Shown: piece after piece, positions 1 to 10,900 of the stretch
Layout: every line of letters begins with the position of its first letter
Numbering within the stretch: position 1 is the first letter of the stretch
Assembly (NCBI GenBank): GCA_012845835.1
Contig: JABAKD010000002.1
Span: forward strand, 26,006,210 to 26,070,209
DNA from: Undaria pinnatifida
Lineage: Eukaryota; Sar; Phaeophyceae; Laminariales; Alariaceae
Reading direction: 5' to 3'
Length of the DNA stretch: 64,000 nucleotides
The notes under the pieces: model-generated
What the model was told of the DNA's origin: nothing
What the model saw: the letters and a program-made list of their open reading frames with translations, nothing else
Databases searched by the model: none
Program-made: the position numbers and the translations under genes

Positions 1-840
1 AACTCAGTACTGCTGCCACCAAACAGGCCACCCTGCACTCGTATGTCGGCACCCAAGACGAAGAAATGCTTCACCTCCCACAGCAGTTATACGTTGTTGT
101 CCTCGATTGCAAAATGGTACTGCTGTCGTGTCCATTTTTTTTGAGCGCCACCGAAAGTCGAAACTCCACCCTCACTAAAGTTGAAACTGATGGGCTCATG
201 ACTCATGGCTCATGACTCATGGCTAAAACTGCTCACATGACAATTCATCATAACGGCAAAAAAGTAACCCACCTTCCCCCTTTGTACCGTCTCATGACCT
301 GGTACGTACGTAGCCCATGTACGTGGTACTGCTGTACGTACGAGATTGCAACCTCAACCACTACTGTATCTCCGACAACATTGCTGCTGTTCCCTTGTTC
401 CGGTAACTGCTTGCTCTTCGCAATATCGCAACAATAGCGAACGATGTCACCGAAGAAACTACTCGTCCTAGGCCCAGCGCTGTTATCGTTAGCTCCATGC
501 GCTGGCGCCGAGGCAGGAATGCATTCTGCAGGCCTTGGTGTTGGGGCTACGGCGCGGACTGTCAACCGCTGCGGAGCTCTCTCGTCCCAGGCGTTGTGCG
601 TACGAGCGAGGGGGGGCGCAATTGCTGAGGTATGGTACGTTTCAAGAGTGCAACTGCGATCGATTTTGTGTCTCCTGTTGACACGAGTGAAACGGTCCGT
701 GCTCTCCCGTGATGCGTGCCGCGTACGACCCCGCTGCTGTTGTTGTATACCTGTACGGTAGGTATCACAGATCATATTCTTATTGCAATGCTATTAATAC
801 GTATATATAGTCTATTCTATATATTTTCTTCCCAAAACCG
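1..840. other. no gene recognised
   Basis: No convincing coding region is seen here. Open frames on both strands are short, mutually overlapping and of low-complexity composition. A duplicated 14-bp segment at about 195-222 holds two copies of the palindrome TGACTCA (199-205 and 213-219), a bZIP/AP-1-type core, but nothing ties it to a gene. Confidence 0.5.
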
Positions 841-841
841 T

Positions 842-1277
842 CAGATTTATCCCCTTGAAGGATTTATAGCTTCCACGCACAAATTGCCCCCCCCCCCCCC
901 CCTCCCCCCCCCCACCCTCACCCCCCCTCCAACCCCGCTCGCTTTTGATCAAAACCAGGCCCCCACGTCCTTCAAAACTCCGCCCCCCCCTCACCGGTTA
1001 TTCGACTTACAGGATTCACTTGATAAACGGATACATTTCCCTCCACAGCTGTCAGATTTTGTCCCCCTCAGAAACGGGTTTTATAGTTTCCGCGAACAGA
1101 CTGACTAACATCACCCTGTTGACCCTGATAGGTACACTGTAGTTGTAAGGGGAGTCGCCGACCTATATCCTTAATGAGGACACACAACCCGTAATACGCG
1201 CGATCGGAGTATCACACAGCTTGCAAAGATGAGTTTCGACAAAATCTTCATCTCACAGCTGGAGTGTATTTTCATTT
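842..1277. repeat. dispersed repeat family C, copy 1
   Basis: This copy starts with a cytosine-rich tract (about 888-935). It contains a duplicated module (a line of bases reading CGACTTACAGGAT, then CTGTCAGATTTTGTCCCC, then TTTATAGTTTCCGC) and ends with a conserved 3' part around AGATGAGTTTCGACAAAAT followed by a T-rich tail. Nearly the same sequence recurs at 42795-43200, and more diverged copies lie at 51240-51720 and 53990-54485. 3' fragments occur at 44072-44185 and 58850-58975. No coding capacity is recognised, so it looks like a short non-autonomous mobile element of unknown class. Confidence 0.7.
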
Positions 1278-1611
1278 TTTGTAATATTTTTTTTCGTTTT
1301 TTTTCCTCTACTTTCCAGCTTCTGGACAAGCTGTGGTGACGGGTGTCGTCCCTTCTGTCCCCCGGTTCCTGCCTTCAATTTTTATCGCGTAGATCTATAC
1401 TTGTAGGGTTCTGCAATCCCACTGCTCGTCGATTTTTCATCGAGTGTTGCTAACTCACGCTCTCGTGCTTTCCGCAAATCAATTTGTGCACAAGAAAAAG
1501 TCCCCTCGAATTTATACGAGTACGAGTGAGTATGCACTCGGGGGGATTCGAACTCACGAAACTGACCTATACCAGGCTCGAGGATAACGTGATACGCCAC
1601 CGGGGCGACCG
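1278..1611 (-). mobile_element. tRNA-derived SINE, copy 1
   Basis: Read on the minus strand, this copy begins at 1611 with a tRNA-like head. The head has an A-box-like GGTGGCGTATCACG and a clear B box GAGTTCGAATCCCCC about 50 bases further on. The head is followed by a roughly 200-bp body ending in GTCCAGAAGCTGGAAAGTAG and then an A-rich tail (T-rich on the plus strand, 1276-1312). Copies with the same body occur at 22807-23107, 42230-42536 and 50785-51003 on the minus strand, and a related one at 56945-57290 on the plus strand. Promoter boxes, an A tail and dispersed copies are the hallmarks of a SINE. Confidence 0.75.
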
Positions 1612-1630
1612 TTGGACCTACATACTAAAC

Positions 1631-2220
1631 AGGTCTGTCTAGGTAAAGTTGCATTACCCGTAATATAACGAACTCTTGGAGAGAAGTGCGCCAACCACTC
1701 CTAACCTGGTCCGTCTGGTTATTCGAGCATTTCCTCCACACGCGTGTCTGCAGACAGACAACCATGTGTCATGCTACGACCGAATTTGTCTAATGCGCAG
1801 TGTGTCCTGCTGGTAGGTCCGCGTGAACTTCTCGGGTCTCTGACCCCCGTGCGAGTTGTCATTGGAGACAACGAAAATGTTGCGAGCAAGCGTTGACATC
1901 CCGATGTCACGCATACACAGCTCGTTGTGAGATAACGGCGTGCCGCGTCGATCGGTTTCGTTGTGCTTGCCCCGTATCGGCTCGAGCACCTCGTTGCACT
2001 TCGAGCACAACTTGGAGGTGTAGTCCTCGTTCACCTCCCTGAACTCTACACTGCGTTCTTGGTTTGTAAAAGTGAGTATTACAATGCTACACACTATGCA
2101 CATTCGAATAGAGGTGTGAGAGGACCTGTTTAGTAAAGCTGCACTAACTCTGCAATATAACGAACTCGAACTCTTTGTGGAAATAAGTGGATAACCACTC
2201 CTAACAACCTGGTCCTTTTG
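1631..2220. repeat. direct repeats flanking the Fanzor-like fragment
   Basis: Two roughly 95-bp copies in the same orientation lie at about 1631-1722 and 2119-2220. They share blocks such as AATATAACGAACTC and AACCACTCCTAAC. They bracket the nuclease fragment at 1774-2103. They may be a tandem-duplication scar or ends of a larger element; nothing in them identifies LTRs. Confidence 0.6.
1774..2103 (-). pseudogene. Fanzor/TnpB-like nuclease, C-terminal remnant
   Basis: A 109-codon open frame resembles the C-terminal part of eukaryotic TnpB homologues (Fanzor; IS605 OrfB-like RNA-guided nucleases). Residues about 22-42 read EVNEDYTSKLCSKCNEVL, matching the family signature of a glutamate, a TSK tripeptide and a CxxC zinc pair. 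About 35 residues later comes ELCMRDIGMSTLARNI, which resembles the RuvC-III arginine-aspartate plus asparagine motif (usually RDxNAxRNI). The second zinc CxxC is reduced to one cysteine and the RuvC-III spacing is longer than usual. The upstream RuvC-I and RuvC-II parts are not found in 2.1-2.7 kb, where the minus strand is broken by stops. It is therefore read as a decayed fragment. A cellular zinc-ribbon protein is the main alternative. Confidence 0.5.
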
Positions 2221-3450
2221 AAACGTGCAACATGCAGTTTTTGATGAAATTTCGGTGTTTTACCGAAATCAACGAGGGTTGAATCTTAACTGTACGAGCG
2301 TCCGTTGGCTCGCGTAACAATCGTCCACCCAGCTCGGAACGGTTACTACAGCAGCAACGCCCGCGGAAGCCACCCGCGTGGTTGTCCCTCTGGAGTCGGC
2401 CTTACTCGTAGGCAGGTGTCGGTGCCTTGGAGAGTGAAATCCATCACCAACTCGTCGCTCTGCATTGCCCAACGTGACAAATCTCAGCCACTGCCCTCAG
2501 CGAGCTCGTTCGGTCCGCTACCTTGGTGCGGTCACTTTGTCAACTCGACGAAGCGAGCTCAGGCACTCAGTGCGCCTTCTGCAATCAGTCATGAACTGCC
2601 GATCACCTTGGGAACGACCTTGCTCAGTCTCGTTCGCTCGCGAGTGGTGAAACAGCTCGAGCAATGCGGCTGCGTAATCCTCTACACCCTTGTACCTAAT
2701 TTTCAGCTTTTTTTTTCACAAAAAACTGAAAAAATTAGGGGCCAGTTTTTTCGGGATAAGTTGTAGTTTTTTTCCGAATAATTCGGGAAAAACCCGAGAA
2801 TTTCGGGAGAAATCAAAACCTTCGGCAAAAAACTAAAAATCTCTTCGTTAAGAACGACCCTATTCTGTAAGGGCGCGTACAAACGGGGAAAACAAAACCT
2901 AAAAACCGAACAGACTTTGGTGTTTGGGGGGGGAAAGAAGAGGGTGTCCAAACGCAGTAAGCACCTGAAACACATGAGCTAAAATCAAAAACCGAAAAGA
3001 CAACGGTCGAGGTGGGGCGCCAGCACTGATGCACCATCCAGCTGCGGTAGAGGCGACGCCCAGCCCTCAAAAAAGAATGGAGTGTGCCCACACAACTAGC
3101 GGACCAGACCCTGCTGCTGCAATGGCACCGGTGTCCTGAATCAGGAGATTGGGCTGGATAAATTACAGGTGCTGGCCAAACAGCATAATCGTGTAGTTTG
3201 CTAGCACACACGATTTCAGGTTGTACAGCAGCGTTCAATTCGATCAGGGACGACGCCACGGGCCACAGTTTGGACTTCTGTGATGGAAGCTGCATTGGCT
3301 GGCACGAGCAGCATGTTGTCCATGTATCATCTGCTCTCTACCTTCTGTGTGTCTCGTCTACTGGGCGTGTGTGGCTGGTGGCTGTGGTTCTCGGCACGGT
3401 GTAGGCCCTCGCTCGGGTGCGGAAAATCGTTTTTTGGGCTATGCGATTTT
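2221..3450. other. no gene recognised
   Basis: Minus-strand frames at 2269-2472 and 2813-3295 are open but match nothing I recognise. The T-rich and A-rich block around 2700-2830 looks non-coding. This stretch could hold further degraded parts of the neighbouring nuclease element, but no motif supports that. Confidence 0.4.
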
Positions 3451-3452
3451 AG

Positions 3453-3857
3453 CTTTTAACAGAGTTTTCTGAAAAATGGGAACGGAGCCTAAAATGAGAA
3501 CGGACGTTTTTTTTTAGAAAGCACACCAATTATGTACAACTAAAAAAAAAAAAAATGACAGTCCTGTGGGGCTGTACAGCAGCCTTCGAATGAGCTGTCG
3601 CTCAGGCTGGAAGTCCTCGGCATCGCCTCGGTAGCCAGCATCTAGAGAAATCACCATAGAGCCAGCGTATATCGCTTTTTGCGCCGACCCGAAGGCATGA
3701 GATGGAGCATGACCGTTCTGACAAGCTCCTCTCACAGGGCTGGCCAAGGGGTTTCGCAGGATCATTTCGGTTCTCTGATACACCACATGGTTCTGGAGAT
3801 AACGCTTGGTTCTCATTTTAGGCTCCGTTCCCATTTTTCAGAAAATTCTGTTTTTTG
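3453..3857. mobile_element. short inverted-repeat element (MITE-like)
   Basis: About 45 bp at 3453-3500, containing GAAAAATGGGAACGGAGCC, recurs as its reverse complement at 3805-3853 (GGCTCCGTTCCCATTTTTC). The roughly 300-bp interior has no recognised gene; an open frame on the minus strand is unassigned. Terminal inverted repeats with no transposase and a total length near 400 bp fit a non-autonomous DNA transposon. Confidence 0.7.
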
Positions 3858-4755
3858 CTTTCTCGAAAAATGTAATCCTCAAAACAACAGAGTGTCTGCG
3901 CTTAAGCATTTTTTCAAGGGAAATGGTCCACGGGGGTCCCCCCCCTGGTTTTTCGGTCATTTGGGGGTATAGGGAAAGCACGCCCGCGGAACGTGCCCGC
4001 GCTTGCCCCAAACTGCCTAAAATTCAATTATGACGCACTGGAAGACATCCGCAGCCTACGCCGAGCGCGCACATCGTTTTTTTTTTTCGGCCACCGTGTT
4101 GGGGCTGACGAGGCCGCGGCGAAAGAGGAGGCAAAAAAATCTCCCCGTTTGACTACAACGTGGGGGGGTATACCGCTCATAATCTACTAAATTTATCTAC
4201 TACCCCCTGTTGACCACGTTTCTCCCCGTTTTGACTGAAAACCATGCCAGGTACTCCCTTTCGACCGTTCCTGACACCCTCAAAACTGAGGACAGCGAGG
4301 ACAGCTACACGTCACCGCCCAACAGCCTGAAGAGACCACGAGCGAAACATGCAGTAGTTGCGAGTAGCTGCGATCATATATCTCCGAAAAAACGATGGAA
4401 CAGGAAACAAACTAAACCAAACATTTAGAACGAAAACAAATGGCAAGTGTATTTGCTTTTTGGGAAGGAATGGAATGGGAGAACCAGAACACATATCCTA
4501 CTATTAAGGGCAGGTCGTGGGTGTACGTGCTGCTCGGTCGGGATGCTGTGCGCGGTGCCTCGTTGTCTGACCGGAGGGAACACAGGCACATACCGAAGAA
4601 CAACAAAGACAATAACCAACGCTAAAGCAAGCCTGTGCCCATGGTTGTCGAAGGTCAAATCAAGTGCATCCTCTCATCCATCATCGAGAACGCTACGAAT
4701 GTTACATGCTATGATATGAAATGGTACGATATGATAATATACATATCATACTACA
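3858..4755. other. no gene recognised
   Basis: Several short overlapping frames are present on both strands, without splice-site pairs or protein motifs that I can support. Confidence 0.4.
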
Positions 4756-4757
4756 AC

Positions 4758-5180
4758 AGCAGTAGATGTCCCCCTACAGTGCCGGTTGCCCGCTTCAATG
4801 CCTCTGAAATAGTCAAGCACAGATGTGTATGTACAACCGGTACTAGAAGTATAGGGAGTAGTGCCGGTTGTCGCGACAATAGTGCCGGTATTTACGGCTG
4901 GCACATACCGGGACTGTTGAGGGACCAGTACAGAACTGGTGTATACGAGCACTGGTACTGCTGCTTGCGGCCTCTGTTTGTTCCTCCGCTCTCGTGCCCC
5001 CTGGCCCGCGAACCCATGGCAAGGAAAACCAGCATAATAAAAACAGTACAAGACGTAGGTATTACCGCACCAAGTTATCGGTGCTATGGCGGCAACCGGC
5101 ACTACTCTGCCCACTGACACTACCGACGGTTCCCGTCTTTGCCAAGCGATTTAGCGGGCACTCTAATAGAGGGACGACGA
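4758..5180. mobile_element. family D element copy and inverted fragment
   Basis: Bases 4758-4965 share blocks such as GTGCCGGTTGCCCGC with a plus copy at 57663-57840. Bases 5085-5180 are a partial copy in the opposite orientation, with CAAGCGATTTAGCGGGC as in 57415-57450. The family is a non-coding element of about 170-200 bp with GTGCCGGT-type ends. Confidence 0.5.
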
Positions 5181-6005
5181 CTGGATATTTGTTACGGGAG
5201 AAAAAATTCGTCATCGAAGTACGAATACCTGTCGGTTTTACGAATGTCTGCACTGAGTGAAATTTCGTATTCGTGGTACGAATATACGTCGCGGTTACGA
5301 GTATCTAGTGGATGAAGCTGCGTAGTATCATGTGGTCACAGACTGTGAAGCAGAGAAACCCAAAACAAATAGTCGCAAACGAATACATAGAAAAGCAAAA
5401 ATTGAACACCAGACTACCGATAGCCAGCACGCAGACGCTCGGTATGAGCCAAACCCCACCTGCTGGCGAGCGGTTTGTGTCGCTGCTGACTGGTCTCTGT
5501 GATCACTCTCACCAACTCGAACTACTTAGTACCCTCACAAAAAATACACACAAACAAACTTGGAACAGCGCTCGAATGTATTCCCTCGCGGGCAATAACA
5601 ATCGTATGGTACGATGGGAAGAGGAAAGTTGACCCAATACCTGAGATGGTGTGCTGCGGTACTACGTAATTGTAACATGGTGTCGTCGCACGGCTGTAGA
5701 TGTGATCGAAGTATTATTATTATTATTATGTATGATACGATGATGCGATGCAGGGATTACAATAGGCTGGATATGCGGCCTTGTGACGCGTGCACACCTC
5801 GCGCGCAAGCAGACACGAGGGCTGCATGTACGCCTGCGCCAGCGTTAAACATCCGCGAACGAGTATATTAATTGCGCAACAACTCCCAACCACCCACGAG
5901 GTTACACGACAACAACAAATAGTGCCAGCATGATACTCGTAAATAGGCGTCCTATATTCGGATACATGCGGCGTCCTCCGGTACAGTAGAAGTACACGTG
6001 GTAGC
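5181..6005. other. no gene recognised
   Basis: No supported coding sequence. A short ATT microsatellite lies at about 5713-5729. Confidence 0.4.
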
Positions 6006-6010
6006 ACTCG

Positions 6011-6163
6011 ATGTCACAACAAGCTTCTCACCCACGCAGGCAACGTCTTTCGTTTTTCGTTTTATTGCGGTTGGTCGTGCTGCTGGGCGTTGGGGCGCGC
6101 TGCTTCGTTGTGCAGGAGCTGCAAGACCGGAGTCAGCCACGGTGGATGCAGCTCAAAGAAATG
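6011..6163 (+). CDS. possible first exon with signal peptide
   Basis: An ATG at 6011 opens 51 codons ending at a good splice donor (ATG then GTAAGC at 6164). The peptide starts with a basic stretch (RRQR) followed by a strongly hydrophobic run, SFFVLLRLVVLLGVGA, then RCFVVQEL, so it reads as an ER signal peptide. It lies on the same strand about 1.8 kb upstream of the TspO-related exons and could be their 5' exon, since that gene's start is otherwise unresolved. In ochrophytes a signal peptide with a phenylalanine just after cleavage can mark plastid import; the phenylalanine in RCF would be a weak version. It could equally be a separate or spurious exon. Confidence 0.3.
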
Positions 6164-7900
6164 GTAAGCACCGGGGCGTGGAAAAGGCGGGGCGGCGGAA
6201 ACATCGCACCCGCCGCACACAGCACCCAAAAGCTCTTAGTGAACGCACGGTTACCCTTAGAGCGTAGTGTAGCATACCGTTGTCGTGCAGTGCAGTAAAG
6301 TGTAATGCAGCGTGTCTATGTGAGACCTTGCCTTGCCTTTCATGGCCTTTACTCGTCAGTTCCGATTCTCGAATTGACCCTCAAACGAAAATCTGCTGAG
6401 ACCCCCCTGTTATGGAGGCTTTACTTCCGAGAAGCAAAGAAAAAAACGCCCCCCCATTATCCCATTACAAAATGAAACGCACGCCGCAATCATACGTTAG
6501 GAAGTGGCGATGGCGTCACGTAGAAGACGGCGCCCACCTATGAAATAGAAGACAAATTGTGATTGGCCTCAGAATACACGACGGGCCAGAAAAAGCTGAG
6601 AGGGGAAGAGAGACGGGGAGGATTGCGGGGTTCGAAGGGCGCGTCGACGCGAAGGTCTGCTCTTTTGAAGTCGAAACATTTCACGCTTTGCAGACCGGGT
6701 CCGCCAGTATGTTTCCCTGTCGCGGCGCGTTCTTTTTTTTTTTTTGCCCGTTCCCGGTTCCGGAACCCGCCCCAATAACGTGGGTGTAGTTTTCAAGGAG
6801 TAGTTCTCGTTGCCGCGATTTATTTATGTCGCCGCTGTTTGCCGTTGCACCTCGGCGTATGACCCCACCCCCCCCCCCCCCCCCGACTGGAGGCGAAGAA
6901 AAGCAGAGGCTTCCTCACGGGGAGTGGGAATTCGGCGACGGGCAGCGGCAGCAGCAGCAGCAGCAGCCACGTATCAGGCGAGGCCACGCTTAAGCGCGCC
7001 GGGAAGCGGGCGCCGTTGGGGTGGGAGGAGGGCGCGACGGTGACGTGCACGTTGCGGGCTACTACCGTCGCGACCGTCACCCGCGGAGGGGCGGTCAGCA
7101 GCGAAGAGGGCCCTCCCACTCACCGGCTGGTTCCCGACAACGTGAGTTGCCAAATGCCCGCTTTTTGTGTATAATTTCTGCTGTTGCTGCTGTGCAGATT
7201 TTCTGCTGGGTGTGTTTGCTGGACGATTTTTTCGTTTTCGTTGTTGTCTGCTGCTGTCTGTACATCGAAAATGGAGGAAGGATATTTGACTTTGCAATGA
7301 AGGCATGGAGCAGCGGTGTCGAGCGGAGTCATCTAACAGCGTGGGTCTGGCGGTTGTCCGGAGGGTTGTGGCGATAACGTAACGATTCGGGTCTCGTGGG
7401 CGGCCTCGACTTATAATACGACAGGACGAGCCTCGTATTCGATGCCTTTTGTTTTTGTTACACGCTGTCGCAATCAAGCGCCATGAAACTAGGTGGTCTT
7501 TGTTTTGTGTAGTCATACCCCGTCTCAATCAAACGACGTAGGACTGGTGTAGTCGTTAATAGGAGTAGCGCGCAGCGAACTATTCTCGATCGCTTTTCGA
7601 ACAAACGTGCAATCTACTCTCTTGTCGATGCGGTAAGTTTCTTCTCCCTCGACTTTTGCGTGGGTGCTGGGCCCACCGGTTGGCCTGGCGTTCTTGCTGA
7701 TTCCCGTGCTGCTGCTATTTCTGCAGCTGTTTCTGCTGCTGCGGCTGCGGCTGCTCCTTTGGATGTTTTTTTTCTGCAGCTACTGCTGCTGTTCCTGCTG
7801 CGGTTGTTGCTGCTGATTTCGCCGGTACTGGCTTGTTTGCTGCTGTTGCTACTGGTTTTGACGGGTATTAGCTTGCTGATATGGCCGCTGGATTCGTTGC
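6164..7900. other. probable intron or 5' region, low complexity
   Basis: This stretch contains a C run at about 6868-6884, a CAG microsatellite at 6946-6966, and TG/CTG-rich DNA at 7690-7945 that yields leucine- and alanine-rich chance frames. A donor-like ATGCGGTAAGT occurs at 7628-7638, but no in-frame acceptor links it to the next exon. Confidence 0.4.
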
Positions 7901-7945
7901 TATTGCTTTGGTCGCTGTTGCTGTTGTTGCGGTTTGCTGCTGCTG

Positions 7946-10900
7946 ATGCCGGGTGTTGCAACCCAACAGCCCCAACTGCGGGGTGCGGGCGTTTTGGCTC
8001 TGGCGGGTCTCGGGAGTGGCGTCCTCTACGCGCTCGCTTCCAACAACCTCCTGCGGGCGGACTGGCCCATCCCCTTCGTACAGCCGTGGCAGGTAAAGCA
8101 CGTCACATAGTTCGCTTTAACAGACTATTTGCATGTGTCGAAGCACATTGGCTCAAGTTGCACCGCACTTGGCTCAGGTTGCACAGCGTTTGGCTCAGTT
8201 TGCGTCGCATTTATTTTCGCAACGTATTCGTTGCGTGCCCTTCCTGCTGCCACACCGTCTGGAAACGGTGGGATATTGCTGTTGCTGTGATGCGCGCTCG
8301 GGTGCTACTGTACCGTAGCTCATGCACGTCCACTACAGCGGAGTGGAGGTTGAAGCGTTTTTTGTTTTAGGGCGCAGGCGTTAGGTGGCTTTTTTTCCTG
8401 GTCGCCCACTCTTCCTAGACGCAGGCAGGTCGTGTATGCCACCTCCTGCGCGTCGTTTGCTTGCACCGCACAGTCAACAGGCCTCGTTTCTCGATCCCTA
8501 GTGCTGTACACGCTGCTGCCCGTAACGCTTGAGGTTGTCGAGCAACCGCCTTCGTTTTTTTCTGGCTGGTAGTCATTTTCCCCACGGCGTTGAGAAAGGG
8601 GCAAGCGGTGCATAAAAAAATATGGTGCTGGCGGCGCTTCTGGATGACATAACTGCGTAGCTCATGGTTAGTTTCCGTCCAGCCTCTTAAAGTGCGTCGT
8701 GCTTTGTGCATGTTTACCCCAGCGTGTCTTGCGTCCCACTGGACACATGCAAGAAAAAAAAAGCAGTGGCGCGGCCCGCGACGGTTTGCGTCCATGAATG
8801 TATAGCGCTTTCGGAGATGAAAAAAAAACGAGGAATTTCCGAACGAATGTTTTTGTTTTTTCGTGCTTCGAAAACCGACCCAAGGACGTTTTTTTTGTTC
8901 GCGCTTCCAAGCACGAAAAAAACTGACGAGAGCTATACACCACCAAAAACGAGCAGGTCCTCACCGCTGCAACATGGTGGGCGAACATGGCTGCGAATCG
9001 CTCTACGGGTCGTCTCGACGGCAACAGCGTCAGAAACAGCAGCAACGGCGGCGGCGGCAAGAATAAGAAGACGCCGGTGCCCCCACCAATCAGGTTTTTC
9101 ACTCCCGCCGGCTGGGCGTTCGCGATTTGGGGACCGATCTTCTTGGGTGAGTCGCGTGATGCGATAGGGGTACCGTGAGGGTCTCTCCATAGTGCCCGTT
9201 GAACAGTGCCTATTCCCGGTATAGTGCCGGTTGAACATTGCCTATTTCCGGTATATTGCTGGTTGAACAGTGCCTATTTCCTGTATAGCGCCGGTTGCAA
9301 CAGTGCCTATTCCTGTATAGCGTCGGTGAAAGCGCTTGTCACGATTGGAACCCGCTTAAACCGGTACCAGTATCGATATACTGTTCCTCATAATGCCGGT
9401 ATCCGGTATGCTGCCGGTATCGTTGGCTGGTACACACCGGAATTCTTGGGAGACCACCACTGCTGTTATATCGCTTTTGGGCCCAAATGCTTCGGACTGA
9501 AGGGGGCTCCCAAACTGAAAACTACCCAATGGTTCTAAAGTTTTACAGAGTTGTGTTCTTTAGATGCCTAGGCAATTGGAACGTTCATCGGGTTTCTACC
9601 CTTTATGGGACCCATTTGATACAGACCCAAAAGCAACCTTGCGCGATCTAAGCAAGCGTCTAGGAAGACCTCGAGGCAATTCGAGCATCATCATGCCTCG
9701 CGCTTGCCTCACAGAATCCTGTTGTGTTGCAGTGGGAACACAACTATCTCCTACACCAGCAGGTCCGATTGCTTCATGTGGCCGACGCTGTAACCGTCGG
9801 TTTTTCTGATCCGTTTATTGCGCGCCTGGAGTCCCACCGGGATTAAAGTAAGTTTTTCGGGGTGAGCGAGTTTTAGGGCGAGATGTAAAGCTAGGTCAGG
9901 TGAGGAGCCCCAGAAAAGTTGAGGTGCACTTTTCTAGCGTAGCATGCGTCCGGCCATCCATGCCAGAATAGGGGGTCGGGGGGATGTCGTTTCGTGTTCT
10001 ACGGTAGTAGTTTGAAAAACGTCTTCCAAGCACGTCGGCCGTGAGTTCGATACATTTGGGGTCGATACTCATGTTTGCAAGCTGCGTGACACACCTGCCG
10101 CTCGTTTGTCCTACGGATTGTTGTCAGGGTGAACATCGAGAACCAATTGTAATGAGGTAATCTTGCGAATACAATGCAGTATTCGTCGTACGCCTAGTAA
10201 TAATAGTTCAATAATAGGTACCTACGTAGGCCACGGGATTGGTCACCGGGTTGTTGCAGTTTCATTTTTTTTTTTTTGCAAGTGGTTGTTGTGTGAGGTA
10301 TAGAGTATAGAGGACTCCCCCAGGGAGAAAAGCCTCAGAAAAACTAGAAGGTGCAGGTGTCCCCCTACCGTAGCACGCCTTCCGGTGAGGTATAGAGCTC
10401 CCCCCGGTGAGAAAAGCCTCAGAAAAGTCAGGTGCGCCTCTCGCGTAGCATGAGCCGCAAGCAATAATCGGTGGGAGTTCAAATGTGTCGGTTTTACGGT
10501 TGTCCCGTCCTTGGCGGCTGTCCCGTCTGTCAAGACGCAGCATTGCCGTCAACCAACGTATTTGATGGGGTCGGAGTTCGTGACGTGTTGGCGGGGTTCT
10601 CCGGCGGTATTTTTGTTTTCTAAGCAGAGACCATGGGGGGGGACGGGGGTCTCCCGGCCTTGCCAAAGAGTACGTGCAGTGGCGCTGGTGTGGCTGGCGT
10701 TTAAGGTCTGCGCTACGAATGCGTTGATTGTTTTGATGCGTGTGCGTCTTCGATGGAAGACGCTGTTATATGGACTCGTATGTAAGAGTTGAGTGCTCGC
10801 CGGCGAGGTTATCCTACACTACTGGGACCGTCTATGTGTTGATTCTGCGCCTCGCGTAGATTGGGGTTTGCGATGGTGGCAATGGTGGTAGTGGTCGTAA

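Noticed and set aside
7660-8370. A 236-codon leucine-rich open frame
   Set aside because: It arises from CTG-rich DNA and overlaps, in another frame, the true first exon of the TspO-related gene (7946-8092), which fits the family and the splice phases.
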